A DNA stretch of 35,275 nucleotides, taken from assembly GCF_002289345.1 (NCBI RefSeq), contig NZ_NSDG01000089.1:1-35275 (forward strand). Reading direction: 5' to 3'. A program made the position numbers and the translations under genes. The notes beneath the pieces are model-generated. The model ran no database searches, was not told the origin of the DNA, and was given only the letters and a program-made list of their open reading frames with translations. Shown here piece after piece: positions 6,025 through 13,640 of this stretch (its first letter is position 1; each line of letters begins with the position of its first letter). The stretch is from Pseudoalteromonas sp. HM-SA03 (lineage in GTDB: Bacteria > Pseudomonadota > Gammaproteobacteria > Enterobacterales > Alteromonadaceae).

Positions 6025-8610
6025 ATGACTCAAAAACCACAAGCCAAATTTCTTAAAGATTACCTTGCACCAAGCCATACCGTTGATACGCTTTGCTTGA
6101 CCTTTGAGTTAAGCCCAAGAAATACAATCGTGACTGCTGTCAGTCAGTTTGTCGCGGTTGGCAATGCGACACAATTAATATTGGATGGTGTCGACTTAGA
6201 GTTAGCATCTTGCCAGGTAAATGGAGAAGAGTGGCAAAGCCTTGAAAAATCCGATTCTGAATTGATTCTTTCTAACTTGCCAGAGGCCTTTGAACTCAAA
6301 ATTGTCACTAAAATTTCGCCGCAAACAAACACCTCACTTGAAGGCTTATACCTCTCTGATGGCGCTTATTGTACGCAATGTGAAGCGGAAGGATTTAGAA
6401 AAATCACCTACTTTATGGACAGACCTGATGTACTGACGACTTATACGGTGACGATCATCGGTGAGTCAAAGTATCGTTACTTATTATCAAACGGCAATAA
6501 AGTTGAAGAAGGGAGCCTAAGTGACGGCAGACATTTTGCAAAATGGCACGATCCGCATAAAAAACCAAGCTACTTGTTTGCCTTGGTTGCTGGCGATTTT
6601 GACGTATTAGAAGACAACTACAGCACTAAGTCGGGTAGAGAGGTGAAGTTGGCGCTATTTGTCGATAAAGGCAATTTACATAAAGCTCCCCATGCTATGA
6701 CGTCACTAAAGAAGGCCATGGAATGGGATGAGTCAAGGTTCGATTTGGAATACGACCTGGATATATACATGATTGTCGCGGTTGATTTTTTCAATATGGG
6801 GGCAATGGAAAACAAGGGTCTGAATGTCTTTAATAGTGCCTGTGTGTTGGCAAGCCAAGAGACTGCGACAGACCGAGACTTTCACACCATTGAATCGATA
6901 GTTGGACATGAGTACTTTCATAACTGGACTGGGAACCGAGTTACTTGTCGTGATTGGTTTCAGCTTAGTTTAAAAGAAGGCCTAACCGTATTTAGAGATC
7001 AGGAGTTTAGCAGCGATCTAGGTTCTCGAGGCCTAAACCGTATCGACGCAGTAATGGCGATGCGTACGCATCAGTTTGCGGAAGATGCGGGGCCAATGGC
7101 GCATCCAATAAGGCCTCGGCAAGTTATTGAAATGAATAACTTCTATACCGTGACTGTTTATAACAAAGGCGCTGAAGTGATCCGTATGATGCATACCTTA
7201 TTGGGGGAAGATAACTTCCAAAAAGGGATGAAGCTCTACTTTGAGCGTCACGATGGACAGGCTGTGACGTGCGATGATTTCGTTAATGCAATGATGGACG
7301 CCTCAGGTGTTGATTTAACGCAATTTAAACTATGGTACGAGCAATTCGGCACGCCAAGAGTAAAAGTGGCTACCAAGTATGACAAACAGGCACAAACATA
7401 TGCAATTACGGTGAGTCAAAGCCATGCGGATTGCGATCTCGTAAAAGCACCACTGCATATTCCATTTAAGCTAGAGCTTTTGGATGAGCAAGGTGAAAGC
7501 GTTCCGTTGCTAACAAAACACGGGGAAATACAACGAGCGTTAGATATTACTGAATTTGAGCAACGGTTTGAGTTTGAGCAAGTTGCGAGTAAACCAGTTC
7601 CTGTATTGCTAGAGGATTTTTCAGCACCAGTGCTTATGGAGTACAGCTATACCATTGATGAGTTACTACACATATTGCGTTTTGCGCGTAGTGATTACGC
7701 TCGTTGGGAAGCAATGCAGCAAATCTTTATGATTGAAGTTAAACGAGCGGTTACGTCAGGCGATTTCGAACTGGATCCAAAAGTCCTCGGTGCGTTGTCC
7801 TCATTGCTGGAAGCGTTAGATGGAGACCTTGCGCTACTGGCTGAGTTATTGACTTTACCAACGTTTGATACGTTAGCCAGTCAATTTGAAATTATCCCAG
7901 TAGACAAACTTGTTTCAATTTCCGATGCATTTGAAATGCAAATTGCGCAATCACTTCAATCGGTATTTGAACACGCTTATTTGTCTTTGCAAGACTCAGG
8001 CTCATTAGAAGCAAAAGATGTCGCGATCAGAGCCTTTAAAAATAAAGCGCTTTATTACTTAGCGAAAACAGACTCTGATAGTGTTGATAGCGCGCTAGAT
8101 AATCAATTTTCTTCAAGCAATATGACCACTAAGCTGGCATCATTAAAAGCAGCTGTCTCCGCGCAGCACACAAAGATGGAAAGTTTGTTCAGTCAATTTG
8201 ATAGTCAATGGCGTCACGATAGCCTAGTCATGGATAAATGGTTTGCGTTAAGTGCAAGCTTATCTAATGATGGAGTGATATCGAATATAAATACGCTTTA
8301 TGCGCATCCTTGTTTTGACAAAGGCAATCCTAATCGGGTTCGCGCATTGATAGGAAGCTTCGCGAGAACTAATCCTGCGCAATTCCATCGTACCGATGGT
8401 AAGGGCTATGCGCTATTAGGTGATTTATTAGTGGAGCTAAACAGCATCAATCCACAAAATGCGTCTCGTATGATCACGCCGTTCATGTCATGGAAGCGTT
8501 ATGATCAAACGCGCCAACAGCTGATGCGCGCACAGTTGAGCCGTTTGGCTAACTTAGAAGGTTTGAGCGACGACTTATATGAGAAAGTAGAGAAGGCGCT
8601 AGCGCAGTAG
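6025..8610 (+). CDS. pepN: Aminopeptidase N (M1 family zinc metallopeptidase)
   Basis: Broad-specificity cytoplasmic aminopeptidase that removes N-terminal residues from peptides in the last steps of protein turnover. The 861-residue length is close to the 870 of E. coli PepN. The substrate-anchoring motif GAMEN is at residues 259-263. The zinc site is HEYFH at 295-299, with the third ligand at Glu318 (HEXXH-x18-E). The transition-state tyrosine is Tyr379 in FYTVTVYNKG. The M1 catalytic region (about 1-440) is followed by a beta domain and the C-terminal helical DUF3458-type region. ATG 6025 has AAGGA at 6014-6018. The start is preceded at 13 bases by a terminator-like hairpin. The stop codon is immediately followed by the ATG of a DUF2835 gene, so the two are co-translated. 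Confidence 0.98.
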   Translation: MTQKPQAKFLKDYLAPSHTVDTLCLTFELSPRNTIVTAVSQFVAVGNATQLILDGVDLELASCQVNGEEWQSLEKSDSELILSNLPEAFELKIVTKISPQTNTSLEGLYLSDGAYCTQCEAEGFRKITYFMDRPDVLTTYTVTIIGESKYRYLLSNGNKVEEGSLSDGRHFAKWHDPHKKPSYLFALVAGDFDVLEDNYSTKSGREVKLALFVDKGNLHKAPHAMTSLKKAMEWDESRFDLEYDLDIYMIVAVDFFNMGAMENKGLNVFNSACVLASQETATDRDFHTIESIVGHEYFHNWTGNRVTCRDWFQLSLKEGLTVFRDQEFSSDLGSRGLNRIDAVMAMRTHQFAEDAGPMAHPIRPRQVIEMNNFYTVTVYNKGAEVIRMMHTLLGEDNFQKGMKLYFERHDGQAVTCDDFVNAMMDASGVDLTQFKLWYEQFGTPRVKVATKYDKQAQTYAITVSQSHADCDLVKAPLHIPFKLELLDEQGESVPLLTKHGEIQRALDITEFEQRFEFEQVASKPVPVLLEDFSAPVLMEYSYTIDELLHILRFARSDYARWEAMQQIFMIEVKRAVTSGDFELDPKVLGALSSLLEALDGDLALLAELLTLPTFDTLASQFEIIPVDKLVSISDAFEMQIAQSLQSVFEHAYLSLQDSGSLEAKDVAIRAFKNKALYYLAKTDSDSVDSALDNQFSSSNMTTKLASLKAAVSAQHTKMESLFSQFDSQWRHDSLVMDKWFALSASLSNDGVISNINTLYAHPCFDKGNPNRVRALIGSFARTNPAQFHRTDGKGYALLGDLLVELNSINPQNASRMITPFMSWKRYDQTRQQLMRAQLSRLANLEGLSDDLYEKVEKALAQ

Positions 8611-8832
8611 ATGAAAGAGTACTTCTTTTACATGGATTTGAGCTACGACAAGTGTCTCGGTTACTACTACGGGCACTATACTTCAGTGCAAGTGATTGAA
8701 GATGGGGGGAAGAGTATTCGCTTCCCCGCAGAGCGTATTCGCCCCTTTATTTCATCAATTGGGATCAGGGGGAGATTCCGTCTCATCTTGGATGATAGTA
8801 ATAAGTTTCTATCGTTAGAAAAAGTCACTTAA
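8611..8832 (+). CDS. DUF2835 family small protein
   Basis: A 73-residue protein of the DUF2835 family, common behind or near pepN in gammaproteobacteria, with no established function. The family-typical segments are visible: an N-terminal YFFYMDLSYDKCLGYYYG, a central SIRFPAERIRPFI and a C-terminal GIRGRFRLILDDSNKFLSLEK. It is probably a small soluble beta-rich protein, with no signal peptide or membrane helix. Its ATG follows the pepN stop with no base between, so translation is almost certainly coupled to pepN. No clear terminator follows. The next 249 bases hold the promoter region of the DUF1302 operon. Confidence 0.9.
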   Translation: MKEYFFYMDLSYDKCLGYYYGHYTSVQVIEDGGKSIRFPAERIRPFISSIGIRGRFRLILDDSNKFLSLEKVT

Positions 8833-8876
8833 TCGAAGTAGAACTGCAAAACATATTTTATTTTTGTTAAATGAGT

Positions 8877-8906
8877 TTGTTATAAGCTTGAAATACGTGT
8901 TATAAA
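8877..8906 (+). promoter_or_regulatory. Predicted promoter of the DUF1302-MMPL operon
   Basis: A -35-like TTGTTA (8877-8882) is separated by 18 bases from TATAAA (8901-8906), which is preceded by TG plus one base (8898-8900), an extended -10. Transcription would start near 8913, inside an 18-bp palindrome at 8912-8929. The leader would then be about 170 bases to the ATG at 9082. Confidence 0.5.
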
Positions 8907-8911
8907 TTATC

Positions 8912-8929
8912 TGGTAGGACGTCTTACCA
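8912..8929. promoter_or_regulatory. 18-bp near-perfect palindrome, likely operator
   Basis: TGGTAGGACGTCTTACCA is palindromic at 16 of 18 positions; the only mismatched pair is 8917/8924. It starts five bases after the predicted -10 of the DUF1302 operon and covers the predicted transcription start, where a bound dimeric repressor (for example of the TetR or GntR type) would block initiation. No regulator gene lies next to it in the window. Confidence 0.5.
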
Positions 8930-9037
8930 AGAGTAAAATACGCCCCTAGAGGCGAAAAAGCGTTGATTTAGTGGAGCAGTATTTGTATTTTCGCGGTTTC
9001 GCTTCTATCGTTTAGACAACAAAAAACAATAACTCTA

Positions 9038-9051
9038 AGAGCTTAAGCTCT
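9038..9051 (+). repeat. Perfect 14-bp palindrome in the DUF1302 leader
   Basis: AGAGCTTAAGCTCT is an exact palindrome in the 5' leader, 31 bases before the DUF1302 start codon. In RNA it forms a 5-bp stem with a TTAA loop. Directly after it, CCCgCC (9060-9065) can pair through an AAAA loop with GGGGG (9070-9074), which is the ribosome binding site region. Confidence 0.55.
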
Positions 9052-9081
9052 AGACATGACCCGCCAAAAGGGGGAGAAATA

Positions 9082-11181
9082 ATGATAAAAAGATCGCTCT
9101 TTGTGAAAAACAAAATCATGCTCGGTCTTAGCGCGGCAGTAATGGGAGCTGCCGCCACGTCAGTACACGCGGCCAGTTTTGAGGTTGGTGATTTCGAAAT
9201 TACCTTCGACTCGACTTTTTCTTATGGTCAAAGCATTCGCGTTGAAGATCGTAACTTTGATTTCATCGGTAAAAGTAATCATCCACAGTTTGACTGGGAT
9301 GGTTATAAAGCAACCACTGGCAATACCATCTATTCTTCGTCACAGATCTGGTCACAACAGGGTGCCTATTCAAATAATGGTGATGCTGGTAACCTAAATT
9401 TTGACTCTGGAGATACTTTCTCTCAGTTGTTAAAAGGTACCCATGATTTAGCAATTACCAAAGATAACTATGGTTTGTTCACTCGTTTCATGTATTTCTA
9501 CGACTTTGCGATGGAAGATGGGGATTTTGCATATAGCAACCCTGTTTCAGGCAAAAAAGTTGACCCGTGTGAAGACGACGATACCAGAAAACAAGTCTGT
9601 TCGGATTTACGCTTGCTAGATGCATTTGTGTGGGCGGATTTTGACCTCAATGATGGCAAAAACCCGCTTTCCGTGCGTTTAGGTCAGCAAGTAGTTAACT
9701 GGGGCGAAAGTACACTTATTTCCCACGGAATTAACGTCAACCCAGTTGATATCGACCGTCTGAAAGCGCCAGGCTCTGAAGTAAAAGAAGCCTTTATCCC
9801 TGTAGGTATGCTTTGGGCGTCGATTGGTTTGTCTGAAAACGTCAACCTTGAAGGTTTTTATCAGTATCAATGGCATGAAACCAGATTGCCGGCAACAGGT
9901 AGTTACTTCTCAACCAATGATTTTGCATCTGAAAATGGTTATATGCAAAATGTTCAGCTTGGTTTTACCTCAAACCCTGATATCGATTTGTATCACCTCA
10001 CTGACGCATTAAACAGTTTATATGCTGATGCAACGGCCGCATTGGTTGCTCAAGGTGTAGTACCAACAGCACAAGCAGTTGGCAGTGCCGCAGCGTCTAT
10101 GTATATGGCTTATCCGACTAAAGTGGCGCTTAAAGGAAAAGGAAATAACGGTAAGAGCGAACCAGATGATGGTGGTCAGTACGGTTTACGCTTAGGCATT
10201 TTCTCTCCAGAGCTAAATGACACTGAATTTGGTCTGTATTACATTAATTACCATAGCCGTAGACCTTTGATTTCTGGTAAAGCATCTAACTTTACAGAGC
10301 AAGCGATAATGGCTGATTTAGCTTACATCGCACAAAATCAAATTACCGCAGACAATGTCACTAACCTAAACGCCTTTACTCAAGCGCAAATTACCTATCC
10401 TGAAGACATCAAATTGTATGGCTTAAGTTTTAATACTGCGATCGGTGAAACCGCATTTGCTGGTGAAGTGGCATATAGACAAGATGAACCACTACAGATA
10501 GATGACGTTGAACTACTTTACGCTGGCATGGTTGAACAGTTAGCCGCCGCGGGTCTGCGTGATGATTTGGCTGGTTTATCTCAGCTTAGTCAAGGGGACG
10601 ATATCGCTTTTGTGGGTCCTGGTGAAGTGGCGCAAGGTTATATCTTGCGAGACACTATTCAAGCACAGTTTACAGCAACACATTTGTTCGGCCCATCGCT
10701 CGGTGCAGATAGTTGGGCTGTGGTTGGTGAAGTAGGCGCAGTTACTATTAAAGACATGCCAGAGTACGATGAGCTTCGTTTGAATGTTTCAGGTACTGGC
10801 CGAAGTGGCACGATTGAGGGGCTTTCTGGCCGAGATTACAATCTTATCCACCAAGCGGTTTCAAATGGTCCTGAGACCAATCCATTCCCATCGGCTTCTG
10901 CATGGGGCTATCGCCTTATTGCAAAGGGTGAGTATAACAACCTATTCAGTGGTGTGAATTTTTCTCCACGCGTAGTGTTCTCACATGATGTTAACGGTAT
11001 CACCCCTGATCCTATGTTCTTGTTCATTGAGGATCGTAAATCGCTGGGCATTAATCTTAACTTTAACTACCTAAATTCGTGGTCATTTGATTTTGGCTAT
11101 AACACGTTTTGGGGTGGTGGTAAGACGAATACCTTTGCGGACCGTGACTTCATCTCATTCAACATTAAGTATTCAATTTAA
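9082..11181 (+). CDS. DUF1302 outer-membrane protein
   Basis: A 699-residue secreted protein of the DUF1302 family, predicted outer-membrane beta-barrels of unknown substrate. A signal peptide covers about residues 1-30, ending VHA before ASFEVGDFEITFDSTFSYG, the usual start of the family. The rest has alternating, Gly- and aromatic-rich strands typical of porins, for example LSVRLGQQVVNWGESTLI, followed by NVNPVDIDRLKAPGSE. It ends in an amphipathic strand, FISFNIKYSI, like a barrel-assembly signal but finishing in Ile rather than an aromatic residue. Two cysteines lie in an acidic loop (DPCEDDD and KQVCSDLR). A very strong ribosome binding site (GGGGGAG, 9070-9076) precedes ATG 9082. It is first in an operon with DUF1329, YCF48-type and MMPL genes, so it is the likely outer-membrane part of that system. 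Confidence 0.9.
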   Translation: MIKRSLFVKNKIMLGLSAAVMGAAATSVHAASFEVGDFEITFDSTFSYGQSIRVEDRNFDFIGKSNHPQFDWDGYKATTGNTIYSSSQIWSQQGAYSNNGDAGNLNFDSGDTFSQLLKGTHDLAITKDNYGLFTRFMYFYDFAMEDGDFAYSNPVSGKKVDPCEDDDTRKQVCSDLRLLDAFVWADFDLNDGKNPLSVRLGQQVVNWGESTLISHGINVNPVDIDRLKAPGSEVKEAFIPVGMLWASIGLSENVNLEGFYQYQWHETRLPATGSYFSTNDFASENGYMQNVQLGFTSNPDIDLYHLTDALNSLYADATAALVAQGVVPTAQAVGSAAASMYMAYPTKVALKGKGNNGKSEPDDGGQYGLRLGIFSPELNDTEFGLYYINYHSRRPLISGKASNFTEQAIMADLAYIAQNQITADNVTNLNAFTQAQITYPEDIKLYGLSFNTAIGETAFAGEVAYRQDEPLQIDDVELLYAGMVEQLAAAGLRDDLAGLSQLSQGDDIAFVGPGEVAQGYILRDTIQAQFTATHLFGPSLGADSWAVVGEVGAVTIKDMPEYDELRLNVSGTGRSGTIEGLSGRDYNLIHQAVSNGPETNPFPSASAWGYRLIAKGEYNNLFSGVNFSPRVVFSHDVNGITPDPMFLFIEDRKSLGINLNFNYLNSWSFDFGYNTFWGGGKTNTFADRDFISFNIKYSI

Positions 11182-11192
11182 GGGCTTTCGAT

Positions 11193-12560
11193 ATGTTTAG
11201 AAAACCTACATTTATCGCAGCAACAATAATTACAATGCTGTCTGCCAGCAGCGCTATGGCTAAGATTAGCGCTGACGAAGTTGCACGTTTAGGTAAAGAT
11301 TTGACGCCTATCGGTGCAGAGAAAGCGGGTAATGCTGATGGCAGTATTCCGGCTTGGAATGGTGGGATCACCGCGCCTCCAGCTGGTTATGAAGTGGGCA
11401 TGCACCATCCAGATCCGTTTGCTGATGACAAAGTATTGTTCACAATTGATAAATCGAATTTAGATAAATACAAGTCATTGTTAAGCCCTGGTCAAATTGC
11501 GCTATTTGAAACGTATCCAGAAACGTTCAAAATGAACATTTACCCAACTAGACGCAGCGCGTCTTATCCGCAGTTTGTGTATGATGCAACAAAGAAATAC
11601 GCATCTACAGCAGAGCTGATCGAAGGTGGTAACGGCATTAAAAATACCGCTATCGGTATTCCGTTTCCGGTGCCGAAAGATGGCTTAGAAGCTATCTGGA
11701 ACCACCTATTGCGTTTCCGTGGCTTGTCGATTGCACGTTACGGCGGTCAAGCGATGCCTACGGAGTCAGGTGCTTACAACATTATCGGTTTCGATGAGCA
11801 ATTATTGGTTAAGTACTCTGCAACAGATGCAACCCCTGAAGCATTGCAAGAGTCAAATATCCTGTTTAAGTTTAAGCAGCAAGTGACAGAACCTGCACGT
11901 CTTGCTGGAACTGCATTGCTTGTACATGAAACAATGGACCAAATTTTGACACCTCGTCAGGCTTGGACATATAACGCTGGCCAGCGTCGTGTAAGACGTG
12001 CGCCAAACGTTGCATATGATGCACCAGGAACTGCGTCAGATAGCTTACGTACAACAGATGACTTTGATATGTTTAACGGCTCTCCAAACCGCTACGACTG
12101 GAAACTAGTTGGTAAAAAAGAGATGTATATCCCTTACAACAGCTATAAGTTACATAGTGACAAGCTTAAGTATGATGATATTTTGATGGCTGGCCACATC
12201 AACCCTGAACACGTACGTTACGAAAAACACCGTGTATGGGTAGTCGAAGCTAACCTGAAAGAAGGCACTCGCCATATTTACAAAAAGCGTGTGTTCTATA
12301 TTGATGAAGATAGCTGGCAAATCCACGTAACGGATATCTATGATAACCGTGATCAGATGTATCGCGTCGCGATGGCACATGGTCTTAATTACTACGAAGT
12401 GCCGACACATTGGAGTACGTTGGATGTCTATCATGATCTAAACTCTCGTCGCTACCTTGCGATTGGGTTAGATAACGAAGAAGACATGTACGACTTCAGT
12501 CAGTCTTTCAACGATAACGAGTTTACTCAGGGTGCGCTGCGCCGTGAGGGTCGCCGTTAA
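11193..12560 (+). CDS. DUF1329 periplasmic protein
   Basis: A 455-residue DUF1329 family protein. The N-terminal signal peptide (about 1-23, ending AMA) leads into KISADEVARLGKDLTPIGAEKAGNADGSIPAWNGGI, which carries the family hallmarks (ADEVARLG, LTPIGAEKAGN and IPAWNGG). Other conserved parts are RRSASYPQFVYDAT, GNGIKNTAIGIPFPVPKDGLEAIWNHL and QRRVRRAPNVAYD. The family is related in fold to LolA/LolB-type lipid-carrying periplasmic proteins, as far as I recall, and its biochemical role is not established. The start follows the DUF1302 stop by 11 bases, in the same operon. It is predicted to sit in the periplasm or as an outer-membrane-associated carrier between the MMPL permease and DUF1302. 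Confidence 0.93.
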   Translation: MFRKPTFIAATIITMLSASSAMAKISADEVARLGKDLTPIGAEKAGNADGSIPAWNGGITAPPAGYEVGMHHPDPFADDKVLFTIDKSNLDKYKSLLSPGQIALFETYPETFKMNIYPTRRSASYPQFVYDATKKYASTAELIEGGNGIKNTAIGIPFPVPKDGLEAIWNHLLRFRGLSIARYGGQAMPTESGAYNIIGFDEQLLVKYSATDATPEALQESNILFKFKQQVTEPARLAGTALLVHETMDQILTPRQAWTYNAGQRRVRRAPNVAYDAPGTASDSLRTTDDFDMFNGSPNRYDWKLVGKKEMYIPYNSYKLHSDKLKYDDILMAGHINPEHVRYEKHRVWVVEANLKEGTRHIYKKRVFYIDEDSWQIHVTDIYDNRDQMYRVAMAHGLNYYEVPTHWSTLDVYHDLNSRRYLAIGLDNEEDMYDFSQSFNDNEFTQGALRREGRR

Positions 12561-12572
12561 TCAAATATTATC

Positions 12573-12598
12573 AGGCTGAAGCAACCTCGCTTCAGCCT
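12573..12598 (+). terminator. Intra-operon hairpin after DUF1329
   Basis: AGGCTGAAGC (12573-12582) pairs perfectly with GCTTCAGCCT (12589-12598) around a six-base loop. It is followed by a mixed pyrimidine tract (TCTTCCTCC) rather than a T run. It is likely a partial terminator or an mRNA-stabilising stem that lowers expression of the downstream propeller and MMPL genes relative to the two upstream genes. Confidence 0.5.
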
Positions 12599-12635
12599 TC
12601 TTCCTCCTTTCCTCTCACAACTCGAGTGTTTTCTC

Positions 12636-13640
12636 ATGATGAAGAAGTTAGTAGCAGCCTCGATTTTAACTATGGCGCATGTAGCAGTAGCCGAAAGTAG
12701 TGATCAAATTTCAGCAAAATCAGCCCTGATGGTCGCTCACCCAGAGCAAACGCTTTTCACAGATATTACAGATAACGGTGATGCGTTAATTGCGGTAGGT
12801 AAACACGGCACAATAATTATTAAACAAGAAGGGCAAAACTGGACGCAGGCAGAGGTGCCAATTCAATCACTGTTAACCTCTGTGACATTCAAAGGCAAAG
12901 ATATTGGTTGGGCTTGTGGCCACGACGCTAGCATAATCAAAACCACAGACGGTGGTAAAACATGGGCGCTAAAACAATATCTACCAACATTGGAAAAGCC
13001 TTGTCTTGATATTGAGTTTATTGACCAACAACACGGCTTTGCTGTGGGCGCTTATGGCATGTTTTTTGAAACCACTGATGGTGGTGAGTCTTGGACAAAA
13101 CGTTTTATCAGTGAATTTGTTCACCCCGATGATGTCGACTATTTAGCCGATTTAAAAGAGCAAGACCCCGCGGCATACGAACAAGAAACGGCGTTTATTC
13201 TTCCCCATTTTAATCGCCTGTTGATCGCCGAAGGCATGATGTACCTTGCCGGTGAAATGGGACTTGTGGCACAAAGTGATGACTTAGGAAAAACATGGCA
13301 AAAATTTGAGCCTTTTTATCGCGGTTCATTTTTTGCTGTTGATCAAACCTCAGATAAGCAACTTATTGTTGCGGGCCTTAGGGGTAACGCATTTATTGGC
13401 AATGCACAGCAAGTAGTGCAACTTGACACTCAAAAAACGGCGACAATAAATAGTATTGCCCACAAAGATAATGTGACCTATATGTTTGCTAACAGCGGCG
13501 TAATATTCACGTTGAAAGCAGGTAAGCTAACCTCAAAACAACTAAAAAACGGCCACTCTATTTTAGCAGGCGTGGTTAAAAAGGATCAGCTAATTCTAGC
13601 GACGGAGCAGGGGATTGCTGAGGTAGAGGTGAACAACTAA
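12636..13640 (+). CDS. YCF48/HCF136-like beta-propeller protein, exported
   Basis: A 334-residue secreted protein with BNR/YCF48-type repeats, related to the photosystem II assembly factor YCF48 family. In non-photosynthetic bacteria these propellers have no known partner. A signal peptide ends in VAVAESS (about residue 20). Clear repeats are GWACGHDASIIKTTDGGKTW (about 90-110), GFAVGAYGMFFETTDGGESW (about 134-153) and YLAGEMGLVAQSDDLGKTW (about 202-221). ATG at 12639 is a possible alternative to 12636, and no strong ribosome binding site is visible. The stop overlaps the MMPL start by one base (TAATG), so it is translationally coupled to the permease and probably acts as a periplasmic assembly or partner protein for it. 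Confidence 0.88.
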   Translation: MMKKLVAASILTMAHVAVAESSDQISAKSALMVAHPEQTLFTDITDNGDALIAVGKHGTIIIKQEGQNWTQAEVPIQSLLTSVTFKGKDIGWACGHDASIIKTTDGGKTWALKQYLPTLEKPCLDIEFIDQQHGFAVGAYGMFFETTDGGESWTKRFISEFVHPDDVDYLADLKEQDPAAYEQETAFILPHFNRLLIAEGMMYLAGEMGLVAQSDDLGKTWQKFEPFYRGSFFAVDQTSDKQLIVAGLRGNAFIGNAQQVVQLDTQKTATINSIAHKDNVTYMFANSGVIFTLKAGKLTSKQLKNGHSILAGVVKKDQLILATEQGIAEVEVNN

